From JBGQOG01 sp052113705 (GTDB lineage: Bacteria; Pseudomonadota; Alphaproteobacteria; Rhodobacterales; Rhodobacteraceae), in NCBI RefSeq assembly GCF_052113705.1, contig NZ_JBGQOG010000002.1, positions 372,001 to 436,000 of the forward strand: DNA of 64,000 nt, in the 5' to 3' direction. The notes beneath the pieces are model-generated. The model was not told the origin of the DNA. It saw nothing but the letters and a program-made list of their open reading frames with translations, and searched no databases. This document shows, in pieces, positions 25,866 to 32,419 of this stretch (the stretch's first letter is position 1; the number at the start of each line of letters is the position of its first letter). The position numbers were made by a program, and so were the translations under genes.

Positions 25866-26020
25866 TGCTGGGGCTGATTTTTTCGGCGGCGGGCACGGTC
25901 AGCACCCGCGCGGTGCTTTGGCTGGTCAGCATCGGCATCTGGCTGATGAGCCGCCCGGGCGGCTGGGCGGTTGTCGTGGTGGCCATCCTGATTGGGCTGA
26001 AGATGTTTCCCAAACCCTGA
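25865..26020 (+). CDS. Small membrane protein of unknown function (51 aa)
   Basis: The ATG shares its A with the TGA of the preceding gene (TGATG overlap), so translation is likely coupled. The 51 residues form two hydrophobic stretches (MLGLIFSAAGTVS and VLWLVSIGIWLM, then GWAVVVVAILIGLKMF) separated by short polar turns, and end in PKP. There are no rare codons or interruptions. I recognise no family. It ends 6 bases before the stop of a convergent SDR gene. The main doubt is whether so short a frame is translated. Confidence 0.6.
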   Translation: MLGLIFSAAGTVSTRAVLWLVSIGIWLMSRPGGWAVVVVAILIGLKMFPKP

Positions 26021-26026
26021 GGGCCG

Positions 26027-26761
26027 TCAGCCCACCAGCCGCAGCCAGAGCGATTGCGGCAGGAACCGCCCCAGCCGGAAAAAGGCCGCGAACCAGCCGG
26101 GAAAGGCTGCGCTCGCGCGGCGCGTCTGCATCAGCCGCAGGATATGCCCCGCCGCCTCGTCGGGGCGCATCAGACCGGGCATCGAAAAATCGTTCTTGGC
26201 GGTCAGCCGCGTCTCGATAAAGCCGGGATTGGCCAGCTGCACCAGAATGCCGCTGCCGCGCAGATCCACTTGCAGGCTTTCGGCCAGCGAGGCGATCCCC
26301 GCCTTTGACGCGCCATAGCCAATCGCCCCCGGCAGCCCGCGATAGGCCGAGAGCGAGCCGGTCAGCACCAGATGCCCCGCCCCCTGCGCCAGCATCAGGG
26401 GCACCACATGCCCCAGCACCCGCATCGCGCCGCCAAGGTTGACCGCGATCATCTCGGCGGCGACCTCGGGGTCGAAATTCTGTGCCGTCATCGGCGTATA
26501 GACCCCGGCCAGCCAGACCAGCCCATCGATCCGCCCCGCCGCCTCAACCGCCGCCTGCACCGAGGACGGGTCGGTCACATCCATCGGCAAGACCTGCGCC
26601 GGGCCGGGCAGGGTGGCGGCGAGGCTCTCCAGCCGCTCTGCCGTGCGGGCCGAGAGGATCAGCTCGGCCCCTGCCGCGCTCATCTGTTGCGCCAAGGCCC
26701 GGCCGAGGCCCTCGCTCGCGCCGACCAGCCAATAGCGGCGTCCGCTCCAATCCGGTGTCAT
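26027..26761 (-). CDS. Short-chain dehydrogenase/reductase (SDR)
   Basis: A 244-residue classical SDR: the cofactor loop is VGASEGLGRALAQQ (a variant of TGxxxGxG), then LAGVY replaces the NNAG block, SLSAYRGLPGAIGYGASK holds the catalytic Ser, Tyr and Lys, and NPGFIETRLT is the post-catalytic block. It is the last gene of a four-gene minus-strand operon (FAD oxidoreductase, DUF1365, DUF3833, SDR), each overlapping the next by 4 bases. From memory, the Rhodobacter sphaeroides sigma-E regulon contains an operon of the same types next to rpoE-chrR, which suggests a role in lipid or oxidant handling during singlet-oxygen stress. Confidence 0.92.
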   Translation of the reverse strand: MTPDWSGRRYWLVGASEGLGRALAQQMSAAGAELILSARTAERLESLAATLPGPAQVLPMDVTDPSSVQAAVEAAGRIDGLVWLAGVYTPMTAQNFDPEVAAEMIAVNLGGAMRVLGHVVPLMLAQGAGHLVLTGSLSAYRGLPGAIGYGASKAGIASLAESLQVDLRGSGILVQLANPGFIETRLTAKNDFSMPGLMRPDEAAGHILRLMQTRRASAAFPGWFAAFFRLGRFLPQSLWLRLVG

Positions 26762-27330
26762 CTTGCGGCCTCCTCGCGGGACAGGGGGCGGATGGTGGCG
26801 ACCAGCTCGGCCAGTTTCACGCCGTATTTGCGAAACTGGCTGCGGTTCACCAAGGTGCCGCCGGGGGTGAGATAGAGCCAGTCGGTGACCGACATCACAT
26901 GGCCACCGCTTTTGGCAGGGAGTTGCAGCTGATACAGAAGCTGCACCGTCGGCCCCGATTGCTGCCCGCGTCCGCTGCCGATTACATCCGCCGCTTCGGC
27001 GCGGATCTGACCATCTTCTGTCAGATGCAACTGCCAGGCGCGGGCCTGTCGGCTGCCATCGTCATACAGGAAATCCTCGCGCAGCGTGCAGCTGTTGCCC
27101 TGCCATTCCGCCTGCATCCGGGCGGTAAAGCGGCTGCTGACCCGGCCGAGGGGGCCAAAGATCACCCCTTCACACAAATAGCTGCCGTTCAGCTGCCGCC
27201 GGATGTCGATTGCGGGCGCTTGCGCGGCATAATTCGCGGGCCGCTGCGCCGCAAATCCGCGCAGGCGGCTGAGTACCATGAGCAGCACGATGGCAGCCGC
27301 ACCGCCCGCCAGAAATGCCCAGATCGTCAT
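26758..27330 (-). CDS. DUF3833 family protein
   Basis: About 190 residues. It starts with a single hydrophobic anchor (WAFLAGGAAAIVLLMVLS), then a beta-rich lipocalin-like body with the family blocks LNGSYLCEGVIFGPLGRVSSRF, LREDFLYDDGSRQARAWQL and MSVTDWLYLTPGGTLVNRSQFRKYGVKLAE, as I remember them for DUF3833. Function is unknown; DUF3833 genes commonly occur with DUF1365, SDR and FAD oxidoreductase genes as here. The start overlaps the DUF1365 stop by 4 bases and the stop overlaps the SDR start by 4 bases, so this is one operon. Confidence 0.85.
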   Translation of the reverse strand: MTIWAFLAGGAAAIVLLMVLSRLRGFAAQRPANYAAQAPAIDIRRQLNGSYLCEGVIFGPLGRVSSRFTARMQAEWQGNSCTLREDFLYDDGSRQARAWQLHLTEDGQIRAEAADVIGSGRGQQSGPTVQLLYQLQLPAKSGGHVMSVTDWLYLTPGGTLVNRSQFRKYGVKLAELVATIRPLSREEAAR

Positions 27331-28097
27331 CCGCTGACCTCCGCTTTCGGCGGGGTGGGGCGGCTGCGGTAGCGCGCGCCTTTCAGCCAGAGACGCAGCG
27401 CCTGCCAATGGATCAGCGCGAGCACCCGGCGGCTGCCAAACGGCCGCCGCAAAGCCGAACCGAGGATACCCCAGGCGGTCAGCGGGCGTTGATGCCCGGT
27501 CAGGCTGGCAAAAACCCCCTCGGCCCCGTCGCGGTAGTCGATCCAGATGCCCAGACGATCCGGGCGGATGTCAAAGCGGAAATGATAGGTCCCGGAGACG
27601 GGCTGAAATGGCGAGACGTGAAAGATCTTCTGCGCCTGCAGGCGCATGTGCCGGGTGATCGGCGTCAGATCCCCGGCGCGGCAGATATAGCTGTGCCGGT
27701 CGCCAAAGGTATTCGTCACCTCGGCAATCACCACCCGCAGCGTGTTTTGCGCGTCCCAGCCCAGCCAGAACGAGACCGGGTTGAACACATGCCCCAACAG
27801 GCGCGGCTGCGCGATCAGTTCGAGCCGCAACGGGGCGCCGAAAGTCTCAGGCCCGAGGCCCGCCTCGGCCAACACCTCGCGCGCCCAGGCGGCCCCGCGC
27901 CCCTGACCCGGCGGCCCGCCATGGTCCCGGTCCCAGAGCGACATCAGCGCGGGGGCATTGCGCCGAAAGAGCGGCACCCCGGGCACCCCAGCCTCTGGCT
28001 CAAAGCGCAGAAGATCGACTGAGTAGCGAAACCCATGCGTCACGGCCCCCCGGCGGCCATGATAGGTCTCGCCCCGGATTTGCTGCGGCGCGGTCAT
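27327..28097 (-). CDS. DUF1365 family protein
   Basis: A 256-residue DUF1365 protein. Marks of the family are the N-terminal GRRGAVTHGFRYSVDLL, then LLGHVFNPVSFWLGWD, VIAEVTNTFGDRHSYI, KIFHVSPFQPVSGTYHFRF and IHWQALRLWLKGARY at the C-terminus. DUF1365 genes almost always sit next to an FAD-dependent amine-oxidase-like gene and often a cyclopropane/methyltransferase-type lipid gene, so a role in fatty-acid modification has been proposed. It overlaps both neighbours by 4 bases. No signal peptide or membrane segment is visible. Confidence 0.92.
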   Translation of the reverse strand: MTAPQQIRGETYHGRRGAVTHGFRYSVDLLRFEPEAGVPGVPLFRRNAPALMSLWDRDHGGPPGQGRGAAWAREVLAEAGLGPETFGAPLRLELIAQPRLLGHVFNPVSFWLGWDAQNTLRVVIAEVTNTFGDRHSYICRAGDLTPITRHMRLQAQKIFHVSPFQPVSGTYHFRFDIRPDRLGIWIDYRDGAEGVFASLTGHQRPLTAWGILGSALRRPFGSRRVLALIHWQALRLWLKGARYRSRPTPPKAEVSG

Positions 28098-29401
28098 GGC
28101 GATACCGGCGTTCGAGCGGTCAGGCTGCGGGCGGCCAGGGCATCGACCACGTCCACCGCGCTGGCAAACCCATCCTCGTGAAAGCCCGAGCGCATCCAGG
28201 CGCCGCAGAACCAGGTGGCATTCTGACCATTCAGGCCCCGCACTTCCTGCTGCCCGGCGAGGGTGCCGAGATCATAGACCGGATGCCGGAACTCGGTCTC
28301 GTCATAGATCAGCGCCTCATCCAGCGGGCGGTTGCCGTTCAGCGTCACGAACAAAGGATCGTCCTGCGGGATCGGTTGCAGCGAGTTCATCCAATAGGTC
28401 AGGTCGATGCGGTCGCGGGCATGGCCGGGCATTTCGGAATAGATCCAGCTGGCCCAGGCCGAGCGGCGTTTCGGCATCACCCGCGGGTCGGCATGCAGCG
28501 TCATCTTGTTCGGCTGATAGCGCACCTTGGAGAGGGCCGCGGTCTCGGCGGGCGTCGCATCCGAGAGGAGCGCCAGTGATGTATCGGCATGGGTGGCCAG
28601 AACCACCTCGTCAAACCGCTCCCACTCGCCGCCCGCGCTGCGGATCTCCGCCCCCAGCGCATCCCGCCTGAGGCCGGTGACCGGCGCGCCGAGGCGGATC
28701 TCCACCCCCTCGGCCTGAAGCCGGGCCGAGAGGCGGCGGACATATTCGACCGAGCCGCCGCGCACCGTGTACCACTGATGCTGGCCACTGGCCTGCAACA
28801 GCGCGTGGTTGTCAAAGAAGCGCATCATCGCCGTGGCGGGGAAATCAAGGATGCCCCGCGTCGGCGTCGACCAGATCGCGCCGGAAAGCGGGGTGATGTA
28901 GTAATCGCGGAACCACTCCCCGGTGCCGAGCGCCGTCAGCATCTCGCCGATGGTCATGTTCTGTCCGGCCTCGGCCGTGGCCAGCCCCTTGGCATTGAAC
29001 CGCAGGATGTCGCGCAGCATCCGCCAGAGGCGTGGATCGGCCAGCCGCCATTTCTGCGCGAAAACCGTGTTCAGATTGCGCAAAGCATATTCAAAACGCC
29101 CGCCGTCGATCGAAGCCCCAAAGCTCATGTTGCTTTCGGTGACCGGCACGTCGAGCGCGTCGAACAGCCGCGTCAGATGCGGGTAGTTCACCTTGTTGAA
29201 AACGATAAAGCCGGTGTCCACCGGCTGATCGCCGCGTTTCCCCGCGATCACGGTGCGCGCATGGCCGCCCAGACGCGGGGCCGCCTCGATCAACGTCACA
29301 TGATGCTGCCCGGCCAAAAGATGCGCCGCGGCCATGCCCGATATGCCACCGCCAATCACAGCAATGCGGCGGGGCGGGGTGGGGTTCGGCTCAAAGGGCA
29401 T
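28094..29401 (-). CDS. FAD-dependent oxidoreductase (amine-oxidase fold), sigma-E operon leader
   Basis: A 435-residue flavoprotein. It begins with the dinucleotide-binding loop IAVIGGGISGMAAAHLL and the glutamate contact VTLIEAAPRLGGHARTV, followed by DTGFIVFNKVNYPHL and the substrate-domain block FMYWMNSLQ-like region (DLTYWMNSLQPI), ending with WFCGAWMRSGFHEDGFASA. This is the NAD(P)/FAD protein that travels with DUF1365. Proteins of this kind in R. sphaeroides have been connected to fatty-acid modification under sigma-E control (from memory, moderate certainty). GGAG lies 6 bases before the ATG at 29401; an adjacent ATG at 29404 is less well spaced. A TGATCC-type promoter lies about 25-50 bases upstream. 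Confidence 0.9.
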   Translation of the reverse strand: MPFEPNPTPPRRIAVIGGGISGMAAAHLLAGQHHVTLIEAAPRLGGHARTVIAGKRGDQPVDTGFIVFNKVNYPHLTRLFDALDVPVTESNMSFGASIDGGRFEYALRNLNTVFAQKWRLADPRLWRMLRDILRFNAKGLATAEAGQNMTIGEMLTALGTGEWFRDYYITPLSGAIWSTPTRGILDFPATAMMRFFDNHALLQASGQHQWYTVRGGSVEYVRRLSARLQAEGVEIRLGAPVTGLRRDALGAEIRSAGGEWERFDEVVLATHADTSLALLSDATPAETAALSKVRYQPNKMTLHADPRVMPKRRSAWASWIYSEMPGHARDRIDLTYWMNSLQPIPQDDPLFVTLNGNRPLDEALIYDETEFRHPVYDLGTLAGQQEVRGLNGQNATWFCGAWMRSGFHEDGFASAVDVVDALAARSLTARTPVSP

Positions 29402-29423
29402 CATTCTCTCCGGTTGCGTTCTA

Positions 29424-29453
29424 GGGCTACGCGGCCCTGCCGCCGCCGGATCA
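29424..29453 (-). promoter_or_regulatory. Putative sigma-E (RpoE) promoter of the FAD/DUF1365 operon
   Basis: On the minus strand TGATCC (29453-29448) is followed after 18 bases by TAGCCC (29429-29424). The -35 matches the TGATCC element known for R. sphaeroides RpoE; the -10 keeps only the leading TA. Predicted RNA start is near 29417, about 15 bases before the ATG. The mirror-image promoter for rpoE is 35 bases away on the other strand. Confidence 0.5.
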
Positions 29454-29487
29454 CTTTGCAGGCACGGCGGTGGCGTAAAAAATCAGG

Positions 29488-29517
29488 TGATCCGAACCGC
29501 TTCTGCCTGCGTAGAAG
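29488..29517 (+). promoter_or_regulatory. Putative autoregulated sigma-E promoter of rpoE-chrR
   Basis: TGATCC (29488-29493), an 18-base spacer, then TAGAAG (29512-29517). This closely follows the R. sphaeroides RpoE consensus (TGATCC, about 18 bases, TAAGA-like), indicating positive autoregulation. Predicted RNA start is near 29524, giving a leader of about 140 bases if translation begins at 29666. Confidence 0.65.
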
Positions 29518-29665
29518 CCACATGATGTCGCCAGAAGCCCTTCAGATGCCTTTCCGCGCAGTTCTGCCCCCCTGGGAGCGGAATGCGGATGCGCAGGCGC
29601 TCCGGCGCCCCTATGCTGAGGGCAGGCTGGTTGCTCCGGCCGCCGCGCAACAGCCGAGGACATCC

Positions 29666-30211
29666 GTGCAAAGACCCCCTGACGAGACGTTCTGGCAAGA
29701 GGCGATGGCCGCCATCGCGCTGCGGCAGGACCGGGCGGCCTTTGCGGCGCTCTTTGGCCATTTCGCGCCGCGGGTGAAGGCCTTCCTGATGAAGGGCGGG
29801 GCCTCTGCGCCGCAGGCCGAGGAATGCGCGCAGGATGTGATGGCGACGCTGTGGCAAAAAGCGGCGCTTTATGATCCTGCGCGGGCCAGCGTGGCCACCT
29901 GGATCTTTACCATCGCGCGCAACCGCCGCATCGACATGATCCGCCGTGCCCGCCGCCCCGAGCCTGAGCAATTGCCCTGGGGCCCGGAGGCGGAACCCGA
30001 TCAGGATGCCGCACTTGCCCTGCGGCAGGACTGCGAAAAGCTGGGACAGGCGCTGGCGCAACTCCCGCCGAAACAACGTGAACTGGTCGAGAAAGCCTAT
30101 TGGGGCGAGCTGACGCAGAGCGAGATTGCCGCGCAGACCGGCCTGCCCCTCGGCACGATCAAATCCCGCCTGCGGCTGGCATTGGACCGGCTGCGGCATG
30201 AAATGAAGTGA
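29666..30211 (+). CDS. rpoE: ECF sigma factor RpoE (singlet-oxygen type, ECF11-like)
   Basis: About 181 residues. Region 2 contains RAAFAALFGHFAPRVKAFLMKGG and AEECAQDVMATLWQKAALYDP with RASVATWIFTIARNRRIDMIRR; region 4 contains LPPKQRELVEKAYWGELTQSEIAAQTGLPLGTIKSRLRLALDRLRHEMK. This is the ChrR-controlled RpoE of Rhodobacter, which turns on the singlet-oxygen response. The proposed GTG start at 29666 has GAGG 6 bases upstream and gives the family length; in-frame ATGs at 29522, 29525 and 29546 would add 40 or more residues rich in rare codons (AGG, ACA, AGA). chrR begins 4 bases after the stop. Confidence 0.92.
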   Translation: MQRPPDETFWQEAMAAIALRQDRAAFAALFGHFAPRVKAFLMKGGASAPQAEECAQDVMATLWQKAALYDPARASVATWIFTIARNRRIDMIRRARRPEPEQLPWGPEAEPDQDAALALRQDCEKLGQALAQLPPKQRELVEKAYWGELTQSEIAAQTGLPLGTIKSRLRLALDRLRHEMK

Positions 30212-30215
30212 CACC

Positions 30216-30863
30216 ATGAAGATGCCGTCGATCAAACACCATCTGAGCGAAGATCTGCTGTCGGGCTATGCCGCTGGCACATTGGACGAGGCGTTCAGCC
30301 TGCTGGTGGCCAGCCATATCAGCCTCTGCGACGAATGCCGCGCCTATCTGGGGGCGCTGGAAACGCTGGGCGGTGCCGTGTTGGGCGATATGCTGGCGGT
30401 GCCGATGGCCGCGGACAGTCTGGACAAGGTGATGTCGCGGCTGGAGGCCCCGGCGCCGCGCCCGGTTCTGGCGCCCCGGCAGGGGGTTTTGCCCGGCCCG
30501 GTGCAGGATTACGTGGGCGGCGATCTGACGGCGGTGCGCTGGCGGCCGCTCGGCATGGGCGTGCGGCAGGCGATCTTGCGCACGGCGGGATCGGCGATGG
30601 TGCGGCTGCTCTATATCCCGGCGGGGGCGGCGGTGCCCGATCACGGCCATACCGGGCGCGAGTTGACGCTGGTGCTGCAAGGCGCGTTCCACGATGAGGA
30701 CGGCCGCTACGGCGTGGGCGATGTCGAGGATGCCAATGAAAGCGTGGAGCATACGCCGGTGGCCGAGGCGGGCCTGCCCTGCATCTGCCTCGCGGTGACC
30801 GACGCGCCGCTGCGGTTCCGCAGCCTCGTGCCGCGGATGCTGCAGCCGTTTTTCCGCATCTGA
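30216..30863 (+). CDS. chrR: Zinc anti-sigma factor ChrR
   Basis: A 215-residue two-domain anti-sigma factor. The N-terminal ZAS domain provides zinc ligands matching those known for R. sphaeroides ChrR: His9, His34, Cys38 and Cys41 (HHLSEDLL ... ASHISLCDEC). The C-terminal cupin domain has PDHGHTGRELTLVLQGAFHDE and closes with LVPRMLQPFFRI, as in the R. sphaeroides protein. ChrR holds RpoE inactive in the cytoplasm until singlet oxygen or related signals trigger its degradation. A second ATG at 30222 is possible. The pair sits directly downstream of the sigma-E-like promoter. Confidence 0.96.
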   Translation: MKMPSIKHHLSEDLLSGYAAGTLDEAFSLLVASHISLCDECRAYLGALETLGGAVLGDMLAVPMAADSLDKVMSRLEAPAPRPVLAPRQGVLPGPVQDYVGGDLTAVRWRPLGMGVRQAILRTAGSAMVRLLYIPAGAAVPDHGHTGRELTLVLQGAFHDEDGRYGVGDVEDANESVEHTPVAEAGLPCICLAVTDAPLRFRSLVPRMLQPFFRI

Positions 30864-30920
30864 CCGCTGGCCCTCGCGCGCCCGCAGGGGTAGCCTCGGG
30901 CCGCAACAAGGGAGATGCCG

Positions 30921-31286
30921 ATGAACCCCGTCGTGAACATTCAGACCGCATTGGAGGCGGTGACCGAGCATTGGTCGCCCAAGGTCGTTGGTCGGGTGAA
31001 TGACCAATATATCAAAGTCGTCAAGGTGTTGGGCGAGTTCGTCTGGCACAAGCATGACGATGAGGATGAGATGTTCCACGTGGTCAAAGGCCAGCTGCGC
31101 ATCGACTATGAGGCGGGGCCGGTCGTCCTGAACGCGGGCGATTTCCACATCGTCCCCAAAGGGGTGATGCACCGCCCGGTGGCGCTCGCAGAATGCGAGC
31201 TGGTGCTGATCGAGCCGGTGGCGACCAAGCACACCGGCGATGTGGTCAGCGATCAGACCCGCAGCATCGACGCCCAGCTGGCCTAA
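30921..31286 (+). CDS. Single-domain cupin protein
   Basis: A 121-residue cupin: VWHKHDDEDEMFHVVKGQLRI is motif 1 (HxH, with the acidic ligand farther on) and GDFHIVPKGVMHRPVA is motif 2 (with the last histidine). Metal-binding cupins of this size include isomerases, dioxygenases and sensors; the activity is not readable. GGAG stands 6 bases before the ATG at 30921, whereas an ATG at 30915 abuts it, so 30921 is chosen. It lies 57 bases after chrR on the same strand and may be co-transcribed. Its stop overlaps the stop of convergent rmuC by 4 bases. Confidence 0.88.
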   Translation: MNPVVNIQTALEAVTEHWSPKVVGRVNDQYIKVVKVLGEFVWHKHDDEDEMFHVVKGQLRIDYEAGPVVLNAGDFHIVPKGVMHRPVALAECELVLIEPVATKHTGDVVSDQTRSIDAQLA

Positions 31287-32419
31287 AGCGTTTCCATCGG
31301 CAGCGGGGCCGCCACCGGCTCGCGCGCGATCTCTTCAAAGTCGAAATTATCCAGCCTGCGGGCGCGCTTGCCCGCTTTGTCGGCGGAAATCTTGATCTCT
31401 TCGAGGTCTTTCGCCGCCTGCCCGAAATGCCGGTCAAGGTTCTCGACCCTTCCGCCCAGCCGCTCGACATCGGCATGCAAAAGCGCCAGTTCCTTGCGGA
31501 TCGCCCCCGCCTGTTCGCGCATCCGCGCGTCTTTCAGCACGGCGCGCATGGTGTTCAGCGTCGCCATGCAGGTGGTGGGCGAGACGATCCAGACCTTGGC
31601 CGCAAACCCCTCGCGCACCAGTTCGGGGAAATTGGCGTGGAGTTCCGCATAGACCGCCTCGGAGGGCAGGAACAGCAGCGCGCCATCGGCGGTCTCGCCC
31701 TCGACGATGTATTTCTCGGAAATCGCCCGGATATGCGCCCGCACGGCGATCCGCATCATCCGCTGCGCCTCGATCGTCTGGCTTTGGTTTTCCGCGCGGC
31801 GCAGGGCCTCATAGGCCTCCAGCGGGAATTTGCTGTCGATGACCAAGGGTCCCGGCGGATTGGGCAGATGGATCAGGCAATCGGCGCGCTTGCCGTTCGA
31901 GAGCGTCGCCTGAAACGTATAGGCATCCGAGGGCAGCGCCTTGATCACGATGTCATGCAGCTGAATCTCGCCAAAGGCGCCGCGGGTCTGTTTGTTCGAC
32001 AGGATGTCCTGCAAGCCCAGCACATCGCCCGAGAGTTTCTCAATCTTGGCCTGCGCGCGGTCGATGGTTTCCAGCCGCTGTTGCAGATCGCCCAAGCTGC
32101 GCGCGGTGCGGGTGGCGGTGCCGTGCAGCGTTTCGGTCATGCCGCGGCTGACCTCGGCCAGACGTTGCTCCATCAGCGCCAGCATCCGGGTTTGCTGCGC
32201 CGCCTGCGCCTCCGAGACATGGTGCAAACCGCCCGCCAGATGCTGCTGCCCGTCCGAGATCGACTGCACCCGCCCGGCCAGCTGGTTCATCTGGAAAAGG
32301 ATCGGATCGGCCATCCGCGCCGCCTGCCCCGCTGCCCTGAGGGTCAGGAGCAGCACCAGCGCCACGAGGACCGCCGCAATGGCGCCGCCGAGCAAAATCT
32401 GATCCGGCGTCAGGGTCAT
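31283..32419 (-). CDS. rmuC: DNA recombination protein RmuC
   Basis: A 378-residue RmuC. An N-terminal membrane anchor (LLGGAIAAVLVALVLLLTL) precedes a coiled-coil region and the nuclease-like core with LQDILSNKQTRGAFGEIQL, LPNPPGPLVIDSKFPLEAYEAL, GALLFLPSEAVYAELHANF and KVWIVSPTTCMATLNTMRAVLKDA. RmuC limits inversion at short inverted repeats, possibly by trimming structured DNA, and is linked to anti-phage activity in some reports. Its start overlaps the mutL stop by 4 bases, so the two genome-stability genes share an operon. Confidence 0.95.
   Translation of the reverse strand: MTLTPDQILLGGAIAAVLVALVLLLTLRAAGQAARMADPILFQMNQLAGRVQSISDGQQHLAGGLHHVSEAQAAQQTRMLALMEQRLAEVSRGMTETLHGTATRTARSLGDLQQRLETIDRAQAKIEKLSGDVLGLQDILSNKQTRGAFGEIQLHDIVIKALPSDAYTFQATLSNGKRADCLIHLPNPPGPLVIDSKFPLEAYEALRRAENQSQTIEAQRMMRIAVRAHIRAISEKYIVEGETADGALLFLPSEAVYAELHANFPELVREGFAAKVWIVSPTTCMATLNTMRAVLKDARMREQAGAIRKELALLHADVERLGGRVENLDRHFGQAAKDLEEIKISADKAGKRARRLDNFDFEEIAREPVAAPLPMETL

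Noticed and set aside
29522..29665. Longer RpoE starting at ATG 29522, 29525 or 29546
   Set aside because: The extra 40-48 residues are Pro/Arg/Ala-rich with rare codons and no similarity to sigma region 1/2, though a leaderless start at 29525 cannot be excluded because the predicted RNA start is close by.
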